Below are positions 18,823-28,561 of a stretch of DNA of 64,000 bases, in pieces. Location: contig JACKLW010000005.1 of NCBI GenBank assembly GCA_024235715.1, positions 682,001-746,000 on the forward strand. The letters are read 5' to 3'. Each line of letters opens with the position of its first letter. The first letter of the stretch is position 1. The stretch comes from Accumulibacter sp. GTDB lineage: Bacteria; Pseudomonadota; Gammaproteobacteria; Burkholderiales; Rhodocyclaceae. Both the position numbers and the translations under genes were made by a program. The notes beneath the pieces are model-generated. The model was not told the origin of the DNA and did no database searches. It was given only the letters and a program-made list of their open reading frames with translations.

Positions 18823-19899
18823 TCAGGCGAGAATCTCGCGCAAGGCGTCGATCAGCAAGCCGCATTGGGCGTCGGTACCGATCGTGATGCGCAGGTGCTG
18901 ATCGATGCGTGGCAGCTTGAAGTGACGCACGATGATCCCGCGCAGGCGCAGCGCTGCCGCGAGTGCGTCGGCATCACGCTGTCCGTGGCGCGCGAAAACG
19001 AAGTTGGCGAATGATGGCAGGACCTCGAAGCCAAGCCCCCGCAAGGCGTCGCACAGCGCTGCGCGGGACCGCATGACCGCGTGCCGTGTGCCGTCGAAAT
19101 ACGCCTGGTCGCCGATCGCGGCGACCGCACCGGCGATCGCCAGACGATCGAGCGGATACGAATTGAAACTGTTCTTGACCCGTTCCAGCGCCTCGACCAG
19201 CTCGCTCTGGCCAACCGCGTAGCCGACCCGCAGACCGGCCAGCGAATGCGCCTTGGAAAGCGTGCGCACGACCAGCAGGTTGGGGTGCTCCTTGACCAGC
19301 GCCAGCGCCGATTCACCGCCAAAATCCACGTAAGCTTCATCGACGACGACCACCGACTGGCGATGCATCAACAGCAAGCGCTCGATCGCGCTCAATGGCA
19401 GCAGGCAACCGGTCGGCGCATTCGGGTTGGGAAAGATGATGCCCCCGTTCGGCACCGCATAGTCGTCGATGCGAATCGCGAAATTTTCATCAAGGGGTAC
19501 CGTCGCGTAGGCGACATCGTGCAAACCGCAGTAGACGGGATAGAAGCTGTAGCTGATGTCGGGGAAGAGAATCGGCAGTTCGTGCCTGAGCAGCGCCATG
19601 AACGCATGCGCCAGGACTTCGTCGGAGCCATTGCCGACGAAGACCTGCTCCCTCGTGATGCCGAAATCCGCAAAGCGGGTGGCGACGGCTTCCCTGAGGC
19701 GCTCTGCGGCGGGGTCCGGGTAGAGTCGCAGCAATTCGCCCGCATTGCGCAATTCCGCGTCGATCGCCGCGACCACCCGCGGTGACGGCGGGTAGGGATT
19801 TTCGTTGGTGTTCAGCTTGACCAGCCCGGACAGCTTCGGTTGCTCGCCAGGAATGTAGGGCGTCAGACGGTGAACGAGGGAACTCCAGTAGCGGCTCAT
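18823..19899 (-). CDS. hisC: Histidinol-phosphate aminotransferase, inverted within the his cluster
   Basis: PLP aminotransferase (about 358 residues) making histidinol phosphate from imidazole-acetol phosphate. Motifs are [28 protein letters not shown] and the cofactor-lysine loop [16 protein letters not shown] start at 19923 is possible, but ATG 19899 gives the usual N terminus MSRYWSSLV. It sits exactly between hisD and hisB, as in a standard his operon, yet runs leftward, so it must have its own promoter in the 164-bp gap before hisB. The coding sequence shows no damage. Confidence 0.95.
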   Translation of the reverse strand: MSRYWSSLVHRLTPYIPGEQPKLSGLVKLNTNENPYPPSPRVVAAIDAELRNAGELLRLYPDPAAERLREAVATRFADFGITREQVFVGNGSDEVLAHAFMALLRHELPILFPDISYSFYPVYCGLHDVAYATVPLDENFAIRIDDYAVPNGGIIFPNPNAPTGCLLPLSAIERLLLMHRQSVVVVDEAYVDFGGESALALVKEHPNLLVVRTLSKAHSLAGLRVGYAVGQSELVEALERVKNSFNSYPLDRLAIAGAVAAIGDQAYFDGTRHAVMRSRAALCDALRGLGFEVLPSFANFVFARHGQRDADALAAALRLRGIIVRHFKLPRIDQHLRITIGTDAQCGLLIDALREILA

Positions 19900-19939
19900 G
19901 AAAGGCGGCTCAGTCGAATGCAAGGGAAGCTTGAAATGG

Positions 19940-19945
19940 TATCAT
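19940..19945 (+). promoter_or_regulatory. Candidate -10 for the hisB-to-hisE transcript
   Basis: TATCATGCGG in the hisC/hisB gap matches the TATCATGCGG preceding the SEC-C/TPR gene near 43.6 kb. No good -35 is visible. Confidence 0.3.
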
Positions 19946-19986
19946 GCGGGTCTGTCGATCGATGCGCGTCAGCGGATCATCGGCAC

Positions 19987-20022
19987 CGTTTCAGTGCATG
20001 CACACGAAACGCGATGTTTTTT
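19987..20022 (+). terminator. Stem-loop with T-run upstream of hisB (possible attenuator)
   Basis: CGTTTC (19987-19992) pairs with GAAACG (20006-20011), and the interior GTGCATGCAC (19994-20003) is itself a perfect palindrome. After five bases comes T6 (20017-20022); a second T-run lies near 20035. The shape resembles an intrinsic terminator placed 42 bp before hisB. I found no histidine-rich leader peptide. Confidence 0.4.
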
Positions 20023-20063
20023 CCCGACCCGACGTTTTTTTGCCACCCTGCGATGGTGTCCCG

Positions 20064-20651
20064 ATGCGGCAAGCAGAAGTCTCCAGGAATACGCTCGAAA
20101 CCCGGATCACCGTTCGACTGAATCTTGACGGCAGCGGCCAGGGCAGTTTTGCCACCGGCGTTCCCTTTCTCGATCACATGCTCGACCAGATTGCGCGCCA
20201 CGGGCTGATCGACCTCGATGTGCAGGCCGAGGGCGACCTGCACATCGACGCGCACCACACGGTCGAGGATATCGGCATCACCATTGGCCAGGCGCTGGCC
20301 AGCGCGCTCGGCGACAAGAAGGGCCTGCGCCGCTACGGGCATGCCTATGTCCCGCTCGACGAAGCGCTGTCGCGAGTGGTCATCGACCTTTCCGGACGGC
20401 CGGGCCTGGAGTTCCATGTCGACTTCAGGCGTGCCATGATCGGCGCCTTCGACGTCGATCTGGTTCACGAGTTCTTCCAGGGCCTGGTCAATCACGCGCT
20501 GCTCAGCCTGCACGTCGACAACCTGCGCGGAGAAAACGCTCACCACCAGGCCGAAACGATATTCAAGGCTTTCGGCCGCGCCTTGCGCGCCGCAGTCGAA
20601 ACGGATGGCCGTGCCGCAAGCAGCATTCCGTCGACCAAGGGCACGCTCTGA
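20064..20651 (+). CDS. hisB: Imidazoleglycerol-phosphate dehydratase
   Basis: Dehydrates IGP to imidazole-acetol phosphate. It is 195 residues, a monofunctional dehydratase without the histidinol-phosphatase half found in enterics. Mn-binding motifs [11 protein letters not shown] and [11 protein letters not shown] are present, with [13 protein letters not shown] and RPGLEFH. The frame is open upstream to 19944, but ATG 20064 ([13 protein letters not shown]) fits the family. Its stop overlaps hisH by 1 bp (TGATG). It heads the second his transcript. Confidence 0.96.
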   Translation: MRQAEVSRNTLETRITVRLNLDGSGQGSFATGVPFLDHMLDQIARHGLIDLDVQAEGDLHIDAHHTVEDIGITIGQALASALGDKKGLRRYGHAYVPLDEALSRVVIDLSGRPGLEFHVDFRRAMIGAFDVDLVHEFFQGLVNHALLSLHVDNLRGENAHHQAETIFKAFGRALRAAVETDGRAASSIPSTKGTL

Positions 20652-21310
20652 TGGCGACGGTTGGCGCCCCGCAGGGGGCAATAGTGGTTGTCGACTACGG
20701 CATGGGCAACCTGCGCTCGGTCTGGCAGGCGCTGGCACATGTCGCCGATGGGCGTCAGGTACTGGTTTCGTCGGATCCGGCCCAGGTCGCTGCCGCCGAA
20801 CGCGTGGTATTCCCCGGGCAAGGGGCAATGCCTGACTGCATGCGCGAAATCGAGAGCCGCGGCTTGCGGAGTGCGGTCCTCGAGGCCGCCAGAAACAAGC
20901 CCTTTCTCGGCATCTGCATCGGCCAGCAGATGCTCTTCGACCATAGCGACGAAGGCGACGTCGCCGGACTTGGCGTAATCGCCGGTGGCGTGCACCGTTT
21001 TCCCGCCGAGCGGATGTTCGATGCTGCGGGCAACAGGCTCAAGGTGCCGCACATGGGCTGGAACGAAGTCAGACACACCAGGGAACACGCGCTGTGGAAA
21101 GGGATTGCCGACGGCGCACGCTTCTATTTTGTGCACAGTTACTTTGTCGACCCGCTTGCTGGTGATTGTGTTGTCGGAACGACTGCCTACGGCATCCCCT
21201 TTACCAGTGCGGTGGCTCGGGATAATATCTTCGCCATTCAATGCCACCCGGAAAAGAGCGCCGTTGACGGGCTCGCCCTATTGGCCAACTTCGTCGCCTG
21301 GAAGCCCTGA
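20651..21310 (+). CDS. hisH: Imidazole glycerol phosphate synthase, glutaminase subunit
   Basis: Class I glutamine amidotransferase (219 residues) that feeds ammonia to HisF. The catalytic Cys lies in GICIGQQMLF, and His and Glu in IQCHPEKSA. The oxyanion strand VFPGQGAMPDC is recognisable. It is coupled to hisB by overlap and followed after 72 bp by hisA, the usual betaproteobacterial order. Confidence 0.97.
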   Translation: MATVGAPQGAIVVVDYGMGNLRSVWQALAHVADGRQVLVSSDPAQVAAAERVVFPGQGAMPDCMREIESRGLRSAVLEAARNKPFLGICIGQQMLFDHSDEGDVAGLGVIAGGVHRFPAERMFDAAGNRLKVPHMGWNEVRHTREHALWKGIADGARFYFVHSYFVDPLAGDCVVGTTAYGIPFTSAVARDNIFAIQCHPEKSAVDGLALLANFVAWKP

Positions 21311-21382
21311 CCGCAGCCCGGTCGGCTGTTCCCGGCACCTTGCTCACCCGCCGTTCCAACTTCTCTAACTTGCGCTTTCGAC

Positions 21383-22126
21383 ATGCTGATTATTCCCGCG
21401 ATTGACCTCAAGGACGGACAGTGCGTCCGCCTCAAACAGGGTCTGATGGACCAGGTGACCGTCTTCTCGAACTCTCCCGGCGAACAGGCTCGCGACTGGC
21501 TGGCACAGGGGGCGCGACGCCTGCACGTGGTCGACCTTGACGGCGCCTTTGCCGGAAAACCAAAGAACGAAAGAGCGATCAAGGACATCGTCGAGGCCGT
21601 TGGCGAAGACATTCCCGTGCAGCTGGGCGGCGGCATCCGCGACCTGGACACCATCGAACGCTGCCTCGACGATGGTGTCAGCTACGTCATCATCGGCACT
21701 GCCGCCGTGAAGAACCCCGGCTTCCTGCACGACGCCTGTGGCGCCTTTCCCGGCCATATCATCGTCGGCATCGACGCGCGCGACGGCAAGGTCGCCGTTG
21801 ACGGCTGGTCCAAGATGACCGGGCATGACGTCATCGATCTGGCGAAGAAGTACGAGGACTACGGGGTCGAAGCGATCATTTACACCGACATCGGCCGCGA
21901 CGGCATGCTCTCGGGAATCAACATCGAGGCCACCGCAAAGCTTGCCCAGGCCCTGTTGATACCGGTAATTGCCAGTGGCGGACTGTCGAGCATCGACGAC
22001 ATCCGCCGGCTTTGCGCGCTCGAACAGGAAGGGATCAGCGCCGCAATTGCCGGTCGCGCGATTTACGACGGCTCACTGGATTTTGCCGTGGCACAGGCGG
22101 AAGCAGACCGTGCAGCGAATCCCTGA
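21383..22126 (+). CDS. hisA: Phosphoribosylformimino-5-aminoimidazole carboxamide ribotide isomerase
   Basis: TIM-barrel isomerase of 247 residues that converts ProFAR to PRFAR. Motifs are [15 protein letters not shown], the catalytic-Asp strands [11 protein letters not shown] and [10 protein letters not shown], and phosphate-binding glycines QLGGGIRD and ASGGLSS. Normal length; the ribosome site before ATG 21383 is weak. It lies between hisH and hisF, 39 bp from the latter. Confidence 0.97.
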   Translation: MLIIPAIDLKDGQCVRLKQGLMDQVTVFSNSPGEQARDWLAQGARRLHVVDLDGAFAGKPKNERAIKDIVEAVGEDIPVQLGGGIRDLDTIERCLDDGVSYVIIGTAAVKNPGFLHDACGAFPGHIIVGIDARDGKVAVDGWSKMTGHDVIDLAKKYEDYGVEAIIYTDIGRDGMLSGINIEATAKLAQALLIPVIASGGLSSIDDIRRLCALEQEGISAAIAGRAIYDGSLDFAVAQAEADRAANP

Positions 22127-22165
22127 ACGCCACCGGCAGCCCGTCAGACCAGGGCGTTGCTGAGC

Positions 22166-22927
22166 GTGGGCCTGGCCAAACGCATCATCCCGTGCCTTGA
22201 CGTGACCGCCGGTCGCGTCGTCAAGGGCACCAATTTCGTGGAGTTGCGCGACGCCGGGGATCCGGTGGAAATCGCTCGACGCTATGACCAGCAGGGCGCC
22301 GACGAAATCACTTTCCTCGACATCACCGCCTCGTCGGATCAGCGTGACATCATTCTGCACGTTGTCGAGGCCTGCGCTGCCGAGGTGTTCATCCCCTTGA
22401 CCGTCGGCGGCGGCGTACGTGCGGTTGCCGACGTAAGACGCCTGCTGAATGCCGGCGCCGACAAGGTGAGCATGAACACCGCGGCCGTCGAAAACCCGGA
22501 TCTGGTCGCCGAGGCGTCGGCCAAGGTCGGCAATCAGTGCATCGTCGTGGCCATCGACGCCAAGCAGTTGTCGCCGGGCGTGTGGCAGGTCTTCACCCAT
22601 GGCGGACGCAGGAATACCGGCATCGACGCCATTGCCTGGGCCCGCCGCGTACAGCAACTCGGCGCTGGCGAAATCCTGCTGACCAGCATGGACCGCGATG
22701 GCACGCGCAACGGTTTCGACCTGCCCTTGACGCGAGCGGTCGCCAACGCCGTCGACATTCCGGTGATCGCCAGTGGTGGTGTCGGCAATCTGCAACACCT
22801 CGCCGATGGCGTCTCGGAAGGTCGCGCCGACGCGGTTCTGGCAGCGAGCATCTTCCATTTTGGCGAGTTCACCATTCAGCAGGCAAAAACGCACATGCGC
22901 GAGCGGGGCATCGAGGTCCGCCTGTGA
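22166..22927 (+). CDS. hisF: Imidazole glycerol phosphate synthase, cyclase subunit
   Basis: TIM-barrel cyclase (about 253 residues) that uses HisH-derived ammonia to make IGP and AICAR. Motifs [45 protein letters not shown] and ASGGVGN are intact. A TTG at 22157 is in frame, but GTG 22166 yields the family N terminus [11 protein letters not shown]. The GTGA overlap at 22924-22927 couples it to hisI. Confidence 0.96.
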   Translation: MGLAKRIIPCLDVTAGRVVKGTNFVELRDAGDPVEIARRYDQQGADEITFLDITASSDQRDIILHVVEACAAEVFIPLTVGGGVRAVADVRRLLNAGADKVSMNTAAVENPDLVAEASAKVGNQCIVVAIDAKQLSPGVWQVFTHGGRRNTGIDAIAWARRVQQLGAGEILLTSMDRDGTRNGFDLPLTRAVANAVDIPVIASGGVGNLQHLADGVSEGRADAVLAASIFHFGEFTIQQAKTHMRERGIEVRL

Positions 22928-23328
22928 GCGATCTAAACGCCAGTCTGCCCTGGCTTGACGCTCTCAAATGGGACCAGCAGGGCATGATCCCGGCAATCGC
23001 GCAAGACGCCAGCAGTGGTCGGGTCGTGATGTTCGCATTCATGAACCGGCAGGCGCTGCAGGAGACGGTTGACAGCGGTACCGCGGTATACTGGTCACGT
23101 TCACGCCAGCGACTGTGGCGCAAAGGTGAAGAGTCGGGTCATGCGCAGCGGCTGCGTTCGATCCGCACCGACTGCGATGGCGACGTGCTGCTGCTGTCGA
23201 TCGAGCAGGAAGGCGGCATCGCCTGCCACACTGGTCGTGAAAGCTGTTTTTTCCATCAACTGCAAGGGAACCTATGGGTCGCTGTCGACCCGGTACTCAA
23301 GGACCCCAAGGATATTTACGGTACATGA
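22924..23328 (+). CDS. hisI: Phosphoribosyl-AMP cyclohydrolase
   Basis: Zinc- and magnesium-dependent ring opening of PR-AMP; 134 residues, a stand-alone HisI. The signature [19 protein letters not shown], metal aspartates in [11 protein letters not shown], and zinc cysteines in [11 protein letters not shown] are visible. The GTG start at 22924 overlaps the hisF stop, and its own stop overlaps the hisE ATG (ATGA). An apparent longer frame upstream runs inside hisF and is not used. Confidence 0.96.
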   Translation: MSDLNASLPWLDALKWDQQGMIPAIAQDASSGRVVMFAFMNRQALQETVDSGTAVYWSRSRQRLWRKGEESGHAQRLRSIRTDCDGDVLLLSIEQEGGIACHTGRESCFFHQLQGNLWVAVDPVLKDPKDIYGT

Positions 23329-23645
23329 ACATGGACATGCTGCACCGGATCTCGGAGACCCTGCTCGCGCGCCGCAAGGCGGATCCGGAAACCTCCTACA
23401 CGGCGCAGTTGATGGCCAAGGGGCCGGACGCGATCCTAAAGAAGATCGGCGAGGAAACCGCCGAATTGATCATGGCCGGCAAGGAGGGCAATCGCCTGCA
23501 CGTCGTCTGGGAATCGACCGACGTGCTCTACCATACGATGGTGCTGCTCGCCTTCTACGGCCTGTCGATAGAAGATGTACTGCAGGAGATGCGCCGACGT
23601 GAGGGCGTCTCGGGAATCGACGAAAAGAAGTCGAGGAAAAGCTGA
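23325..23645 (+). CDS. hisE: Phosphoribosyl-ATP pyrophosphatase
   Basis: Hydrolyses PR-ATP to PR-AMP; 106 residues, an all-alpha MazG-like fold. The metal-binding helix [15 protein letters not shown] and the second conserved helix [18 protein letters not shown] are present. ATG 23325 overlaps the hisI stop; an upstream frame is ignored. It completes the his genes except hisZ and a histidinol-phosphatase, and is followed 3 bp later by hinT. Confidence 0.96.
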   Translation: MNMDMLHRISETLLARRKADPETSYTAQLMAKGPDAILKKIGEETAELIMAGKEGNRLHVVWESTDVLYHTMVLLAFYGLSIEDVLQEMRRREGVSGIDEKKSRKS

Positions 23646-23648
23646 GCC

Positions 23649-23999
23649 ATGGAAGACTGCCTGTTCTGCAAGATCGCTGCCGGGCAGATCCCGGCGCGCA
23701 AGGTGTACGAGGACGACGAGATCTTTGCCTTCCACGACATCAAGCCGGCGCGCCCGGTGCATGTCCTGGTGATTCCGAAACGTCACATCACCTCGCTGGC
23801 CAGCACCAGCGATACCGACCTGCCCGTTCTCGGCAAGATGCTCGGCATCGCCAACCGCCTGGCCAGCGAACAGGGCAGCCCCGACGGCTTCCGACTGATC
23901 ATCAATACCGGCGCAATCGGCCATCAGGAGGTACAGCATCTGCACGCGCACATCGTCGGCGGCCCTGAACCGGTCGGGCCGATGCTCAAGCGGATCTGA
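23649..23999 (+). CDS. hinT: Histidine triad nucleotide-binding protein (HIT family)
   Basis: Purine nucleoside phosphoramidase of 116 residues. The histidine triad is HLHAHIVGG near the C terminus, and the N terminus DCLFCKIAAGQIPA is typical. Placement between hisE and tatA is characteristic of betaproteobacteria and does not imply a role in histidine synthesis. Probably co-transcribed with the his genes. Confidence 0.95.
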   Translation: MEDCLFCKIAAGQIPARKVYEDDEIFAFHDIKPARPVHVLVIPKRHITSLASTSDTDLPVLGKMLGIANRLASEQGSPDGFRLIINTGAIGHQEVQHLHAHIVGGPEPVGPMLKRI

Positions 24000-24083
24000 C
24001 GATCACCGCAGTGCGAGAGCGCTGCGGCCGGGATACGCCGATGGCAGGACGCGGCCGTTCTTACACATCAATGGAGACCTGAC

Positions 24084-24326
24084 ATGGGTTCTTTCAGCAT
24101 CTGGCACTGGTTGATCGTCCTGATCATCGTCCTGCTGATTTTCGGCACCAAGAAACTGCGCGGGCTGGGCTCGGATCTCGGTGGCGCGGTAAAGGGCTTC
24201 AAGGACGGTATCAAGGACGCAACGGCCGAGGACAAACCGGCCGAAACTGCCCCGCCTCCACAGCCGCAACAGGTCAACGACGCGCAAACCATCGAGGGCG
24301 AGGTCCGCGAAAAGACCCGCAGCTGA
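24084..24326 (+). CDS. tatA: Sec-independent protein translocase protein TatA
   Basis: Pore-forming subunit of the twin-arginine export pathway; 80 residues. It has an N-terminal transmembrane helix (about 4-21), the FG hinge ([10 protein letters not shown]) and an amphipathic helix ([13 protein letters not shown]), then a polar tail. GGAG lies correctly before ATG 24084. It is followed by tatB and tatC, so the full Tat system is encoded here. Confidence 0.95.
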   Translation: MGSFSIWHWLIVLIIVLLIFGTKKLRGLGSDLGGAVKGFKDGIKDATAEDKPAETAPPPQPQQVNDAQTIEGEVREKTRS

Positions 24327-24449
24327 CTGGCCGGCGGCCGGACGACGCCCGCCGGAGACCAGCCAGCCGCCAGTGCCGTCTTCTGCAGTGCGATCCGGTC
24401 ACCGCTCACGCTTGCTTCCTTCCGCCCCTTACTCGACCCGCGGCCGCCA

Positions 24450-24857
24450 ATGTTTGATATCAGCTTCAGCGAGATGATCCTCATTGCCGTCGTGGCGCTG
24501 GTGGTGATCGGTCCCGAGCGGCTGCCGAAAGTGGCCCGCACCGCCGGCCATCTGCTCGGACGGCTGCAGCGCTACGTCAGTGACGTGAAGTCCGATATCA
24601 GCCGCGAAATGCAGCTCGACGAACTGAAGAAGCTGCGCACCGAGATCCAGGATTCGGCGCGCACTGTCGAACAGACGCTGAGCAGCGAAATGCAGGCCGC
24701 AAGGCAGGCCGCGACGCAGACCGTACAAGCGGTCCGCGGCGACGCGCCGGCGGCAGCAAGCGAACAGTCGGCGGCACCGACAGCCACGGCAAGCAGCGCC
24801 ACATCACCGACAGCAGACACGGTCAGCGATCCGGACAAGCCGGCGGGAACGACTTGA
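24450..24857 (+). CDS. tatB: Sec-independent protein translocase protein TatB
   Basis: Substrate-receptor subunit with TatC; 135 residues. It begins with a membrane helix MFDISFSEMILIAVVALVVI, then GPERLPKVARTAG, a long amphipathic helix and an Ala/Thr/Ser-rich disordered tail. The GPERLP motif marks TatB rather than TatA. A 123-bp gap separates it from tatA; it ends 7 bp before tatC. Confidence 0.94.
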   Translation: MFDISFSEMILIAVVALVVIGPERLPKVARTAGHLLGRLQRYVSDVKSDISREMQLDELKKLRTEIQDSARTVEQTLSSEMQAARQAATQTVQAVRGDAPAAASEQSAAPTATASSATSPTADTVSDPDKPAGTT

Positions 24858-24864
24858 GCAAGCG

Positions 24865-25731
24865 ATGAGCGACGGCGAAGAGTCATTCCTCTCGCACCTG
24901 GTCGAGTTGCGCGACCGGCTGATACGGATGCTGATCGTCATCGGCGTCGTCTTCGTGTGCCTGTTCCCCTGGGCCAAGGAACTCTACTCCCTGCTCGCGC
25001 AACCCCTGCTGGCGACCCTGCCGCAGGGTGGCCAGATGATTGCAACCGATGTCGTCGGCGTCTTCCTGGTGCCGATGAAAGTGGCGCTGATGGTCGCCTT
25101 CCTGATCGCCCTTCCCTATGTCCTCTACCAGGGCTGGGCTTTCATCGCCCCCGGTCTCTACAGCCACGAGAAGCGGCTGGCATTGCCACTGGTTGCGGTC
25201 AGCGTCTTGCTGTTCTTCGTCGGCATGGCCTTCGCCTATTTTCTGGTGTTTCCGACGGTTTTCGGCTTCATGGCCAAGGTGGCACCGGAAGGCGTGGCCT
25301 GGATGACCGATATTGAAAAGTACCTGTCTTTCGTGATGACCACCTTCATCGCCTTCGGCGTGACCTTCGAGGTTCCCGTGCTGGTCGTCGTTCTGGTATA
25401 CGTCGGCATCGTCGATCTGACCACGCTCAAGGCGTGGCGGCCATATGTGATCGTTGGCTCGTTCGTCATTGCCGCCATCTTCACGCCTCCGGACGTGATT
25501 TCGCAGCTGATGATGGCCGTCCCGATGTGTCTGCTCTTTGAACTGGGCTTGCTGATGGCGCGCCTCGTCGCCAGGCGGTCGGCGCATCCGGACGATCAGG
25601 AGGAGATGCCGACTCCTGGCGGCGGCGCCGAGCCGACGGCCGATTGGGCGCCGGCGAGCGCCGACGAGATGGACAAGACCGTTGCCGAACTCGCCAGTCG
25701 AGCCGGCGCCGACCGGAAACCCGACGCCTGA
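24865..25731 (+). CDS. tatC: Sec-independent protein translocase protein TatC
   Basis: Core twin-arginine signal receptor, 288 residues with six hydrophobic segments. Conserved parts are SHLVELRDRLIR at the N terminus, the EKR-containing loop after FIAPGLYSHEKR, and FGVTFEVPV. A cytoplasmic tail of about 45 polar residues extends beyond the usual end. It is convergent with the amidotransferase gene, 39 bp apart. Confidence 0.96.
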   Translation: MSDGEESFLSHLVELRDRLIRMLIVIGVVFVCLFPWAKELYSLLAQPLLATLPQGGQMIATDVVGVFLVPMKVALMVAFLIALPYVLYQGWAFIAPGLYSHEKRLALPLVAVSVLLFFVGMAFAYFLVFPTVFGFMAKVAPEGVAWMTDIEKYLSFVMTTFIAFGVTFEVPVLVVVLVYVGIVDLTTLKAWRPYVIVGSFVIAAIFTPPDVISQLMMAVPMCLLFELGLLMARLVARRSAHPDDQEEMPTPGGGAEPTADWAPASADEMDKTVAELASRAGADRKPDA

Positions 25732-25770
25732 AATCCAGCAGGTCTGCTGCCCGTTGGCGTAACGCCAGCG

Positions 25771-26577
25771 TCAGGCAGGCGCTTTCTCCGGTCCGGCGAC
25801 CGTCGGCCGATGGAGCACCGGCAAACCGGCTTCGAACAACCACAGACTGCCACCCGGCATCGTCGTCCATTGCTCGTTGTCGGTCAGCGGCACGGTAGCG
25901 ATCACTGCAACGCGATCGTCCGGGGTCGTCACGTCGCTGAAATCGACACTCAGATCCTGGTCGCGCAGGTGGGCGACCGCAAACGGCGCCTGCCGAATGA
26001 TGTAGGTCAGCTGCGTCGAGCAGTGCGCAAACAGACAATCGCCGTTCGACAGCAGGTAGTTGCAGGCTCCCTGCGCGCCGAGATCCAGCGTCAACTGGTG
26101 CAGGGTCTCGAAGAGCAGTGTCTGGCTGGGCGGACGACTCCCGAAGCGCAGCCGCAGATTCTGCAAGAGCCAGCAGAACGCACGTTCGCTGTCGGTGTCG
26201 CCAACGGGCGTGAAACTGCCGTCGAGCTCCGGTTCGAAATCGGGCAGATGGCCGTTGTGCGCGAAGATCCAGTAGCGGCCCCAGAGTTCGCGCATGAAGG
26301 GATGGGTGTTCTCGAGCGCCACCCCGCCCTGCGTCGCCTTGCGGATATGCGCGATGACGTTTTCCGAGTGGATTGGATAGCTGCGCACCAGCCCGGCGAG
26401 CGGCGACGAGCATGACGGCTGCGGATCGAGGAGCACCCGCGTGCCACGCCCTTCGAAGAAGGCAATCCCCCAGCCGTCGGAATGGACGTCGGTGGCACCG
26501 CCGCGCGCCTGAAATCCGGCAAAGGAAAAACAGATGTCGGTCGGCACATTGCAGTTCATGCCAAGCAGCTGGCACAT
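25771..26577 (-). CDS. yafJ: Class II glutamine amidotransferase (YafJ-like)
   Basis: Ntn-type glutaminase domain protein, 268 residues, with the nucleophile Cys2 directly after Met1 (MCQLLGM). Motifs are HSDGWGIAFFEG and AHIRKATQGG, and the AHNGHLPDF glutamine-site loop. It lacks any synthase domain, so the acceptor is unknown; relatives include YafJ/DUG3-type enzymes possibly acting on glutathione or gamma-glutamyl compounds. It lies downstream of the protease gene on the same strand. Confidence 0.88.
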   Translation of the reverse strand: MCQLLGMNCNVPTDICFSFAGFQARGGATDVHSDGWGIAFFEGRGTRVLLDPQPSCSSPLAGLVRSYPIHSENVIAHIRKATQGGVALENTHPFMRELWGRYWIFAHNGHLPDFEPELDGSFTPVGDTDSERAFCWLLQNLRLRFGSRPPSQTLLFETLHQLTLDLGAQGACNYLLSNGDCLFAHCSTQLTYIIRQAPFAVAHLRDQDLSVDFSDVTTPDDRVAVIATVPLTDNEQWTTMPGGSLWLFEAGLPVLHRPTVAGPEKAPA

Positions 26578-26590
26578 GGGTTTTCCCCCG

Positions 26591-27769
26591 TTACTCGGGC
26601 TCGCGCGGCTGCGGCGCCCGCTTGCCGATCTTGACCATGGTGTCGAAGAGCTGGTTCTGGCGGCGCAACTGGAAGCTTATCGTTTCGCCAGGTTTCTGGC
26701 CGGCGATCAGATCGAGCATCCCCTGCGGATCCTTGACCGCGCTGCCATTCACGGCGAGCAGGATGTCGCCCGGCTTGATCCCCCCTGCGTCGGCCGGTCC
26801 ACCGCGCATGACGCCGGCAATCAGCGCGCCGCGCGTATCGGGCAGGCCGAAGGACTCCGCGAGATCAACGGTGATTTCCTGCGCCTCGACGCCGATCCAG
26901 CCACGCGTAACGGTCCCGGTCTGGATGATCTGTTCCATGACGTTGCGGGCAATGGAGATCGGAATCGCGAAGCCGATCCCGAGTGAGCCGCCGGAACGCG
27001 AGTAAATGGCCGTGTTGATGCCGATCAGGTTGCCCCGACTATCGACCAGCGCGCCACCCGAATTGCCGGGATTGATCGCTGCGTCGGTCTGGATGAAGTT
27101 CTCGAAGGTATTTATCCCGAGGTGCGAGCGACCGAGAGCGGAGATGATGCCCATGGTCACCGTCTGACCGACACCAAAGGGATTGCCGATGGCCAGCGTC
27201 ACGTCACCGACGACGACGTCGTCCATCCTGGCGAGCGTGATCGCCGGCAGGACCAGCGTCTCGCCGTGCGCGGCGATGATCTGCAGAACCGCAAGGTCGG
27301 ACTCCGGATCGCTACCGACCACGCGCGCATTGAGGTTGCGACCGTCGCTGAGCGCGATCTCGATCTGGTCGGCGGCTTCGACAACATGGAAGTTCGTGAG
27401 AACATAGCCGTTGGGGCTGACAATGACCCCAGAGCCCAGACTCGAGCTGCTCGGCCCATCGCCCTCCTCGCCGTCACCAAAGAAGTGACGGAACGCCGGG
27501 TCGTCGAACAAGGGATGACGGCGCGCCTTGATCTTTTGCGAGGTGAAGATATGCACCACCGACGGCAGCGCCTTCTGCGCCGCTTCGCGATACGATGGCG
27601 CAACATGCCCCTGCTCGCCCGCCGCCGTAGCCGGCTCGCGCAGCGCAACGATGCTGGCGCCGAGCAGCGGCCCCTTGCCCAGCCATTCCGGTTTGAGCGT
27701 ACTGACTACGAAGAGAATGGCGACACCGAGGGTCACCGTTTGTGCAAAAATCAGCCAGAGCCTGCGCAT
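26591..27769 (-). CDS. algW: Periplasmic serine protease of the HtrA family, AlgW/DegS type
   Basis: A 392-residue membrane-anchored protease. It has one N-terminal hydrophobic anchor (MRRLWLIFAQTVTLGVAILF). The trypsin-like domain carries the triad His in NFHVVEAAD, Asp in ESDLAVL and Ser in NPGNSGGAL. A single PDZ domain (about 285-380) suggests regulated intramembrane signalling, as in DegS/AlgW, rather than two-PDZ DegP. The frame is open far upstream, but ATG 27769 matches the family start. It is divergent from the Nif3-family gene with 21 bp between start codons, so the promoters must overlap coding DNA. Confidence 0.92.
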   Translation of the reverse strand: MRRLWLIFAQTVTLGVAILFVVSTLKPEWLGKGPLLGASIVALREPATAAGEQGHVAPSYREAAQKALPSVVHIFTSQKIKARRHPLFDDPAFRHFFGDGEEGDGPSSSSLGSGVIVSPNGYVLTNFHVVEAADQIEIALSDGRNLNARVVGSDPESDLAVLQIIAAHGETLVLPAITLARMDDVVVGDVTLAIGNPFGVGQTVTMGIISALGRSHLGINTFENFIQTDAAINPGNSGGALVDSRGNLIGINTAIYSRSGGSLGIGFAIPISIARNVMEQIIQTGTVTRGWIGVEAQEITVDLAESFGLPDTRGALIAGVMRGGPADAGGIKPGDILLAVNGSAVKDPQGMLDLIAGQKPGETISFQLRRQNQLFDTMVKIGKRAPQPREPE

Positions 27770-27790
27770 GGGCGAAACCGGAGCCGGTAA

Positions 27791-28537
27791 ATGGAACGCG
27801 AAGAATTGACACGCTACCTGGACGAGATCCTGGACGCAGGGCGCTTCCGGGATTATTGCCCAAACGGTCTGCAAGTGGAAGGTCGGCCTGTCGTCGAGCG
27901 CCTGGTCGCTGGCGTCACGGCCTGCCAGGCTCTGCTTGACGTCGCCGCCGCGCGTGCTGCCGATGCCATCCTGGTCCATCACGGATGGTTCTGGCGCGGT
28001 GAAGACGGGCGCGTCAGCGGTATCCGCAAAACCCGCCTGCAGACCTTGCTGCGAACTGACATCAACCTGATCGCCTATCATTTGCCGCTCGACAGCCATC
28101 CCGAGTACGGCAACAACGCACAACTTGCCAGGCGGTTGGGCTGGCTGCCGGACGCGCGCTTCGGCGAGCAGGAGATTGGCTGGCTGGGACACCTGGATGA
28201 ACCGGGCACGCTGGCCTCGGTTGCTGAACGAGTCGCCGGCGAACTGCAGCGCGCGCCGCTGGTCATCGGCGACAGCCAACGCCGGATACGCCGCGTCGCC
28301 TGGTGTTCCGGCGGCGCACAGGGACTGTTCGAGGAAGCCATCGCACTCGGCGTTGACCTCTACCTGAGCGGCGAGATCTCCGAACAGACGGTCCACCTCG
28401 CGCGCGAGTCCGGCGTCGCCTACCTGGCGGCCGGTCACCACGCCAGCGAACGTTTCGGCGTACAGGCGCTCGCCGAACACCTGGCCGAACGTTTCGGCCT
28501 CGACTGTCAATTCGTCGACATCGACAACCCTGTCTGA
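27791..28537 (+). CDS. Nif3-like dinuclear metal centre protein (YbgI family)
   Basis: Hexameric metal-binding protein of 248 residues. Histidine/acid ligands lie in [24 protein letters not shown] and the C-terminal GHHASERFG. Family members resemble GTP cyclohydrolase I type 2, but no biochemical role is settled. GGAG precedes ATG 27791. The gene commonly neighbours the AlgW-type protease in betaproteobacteria, as here. Confidence 0.92.
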   Translation: MEREELTRYLDEILDAGRFRDYCPNGLQVEGRPVVERLVAGVTACQALLDVAAARAADAILVHHGWFWRGEDGRVSGIRKTRLQTLLRTDINLIAYHLPLDSHPEYGNNAQLARRLGWLPDARFGEQEIGWLGHLDEPGTLASVAERVAGELQRAPLVIGDSQRRIRRVAWCSGGAQGLFEEAIALGVDLYLSGEISEQTVHLARESGVAYLAAGHHASERFGVQALAEHLAERFGLDCQFVDIDNPV

Positions 28538-28561
28538 AGCCCCCAACCACAAGGAGCAATC

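Noticed and set aside
19900-20063. Histidine-rich leader peptide of a classical his attenuator
   Set aside because: No short frame with a run of His codons exists; only scattered His are seen.
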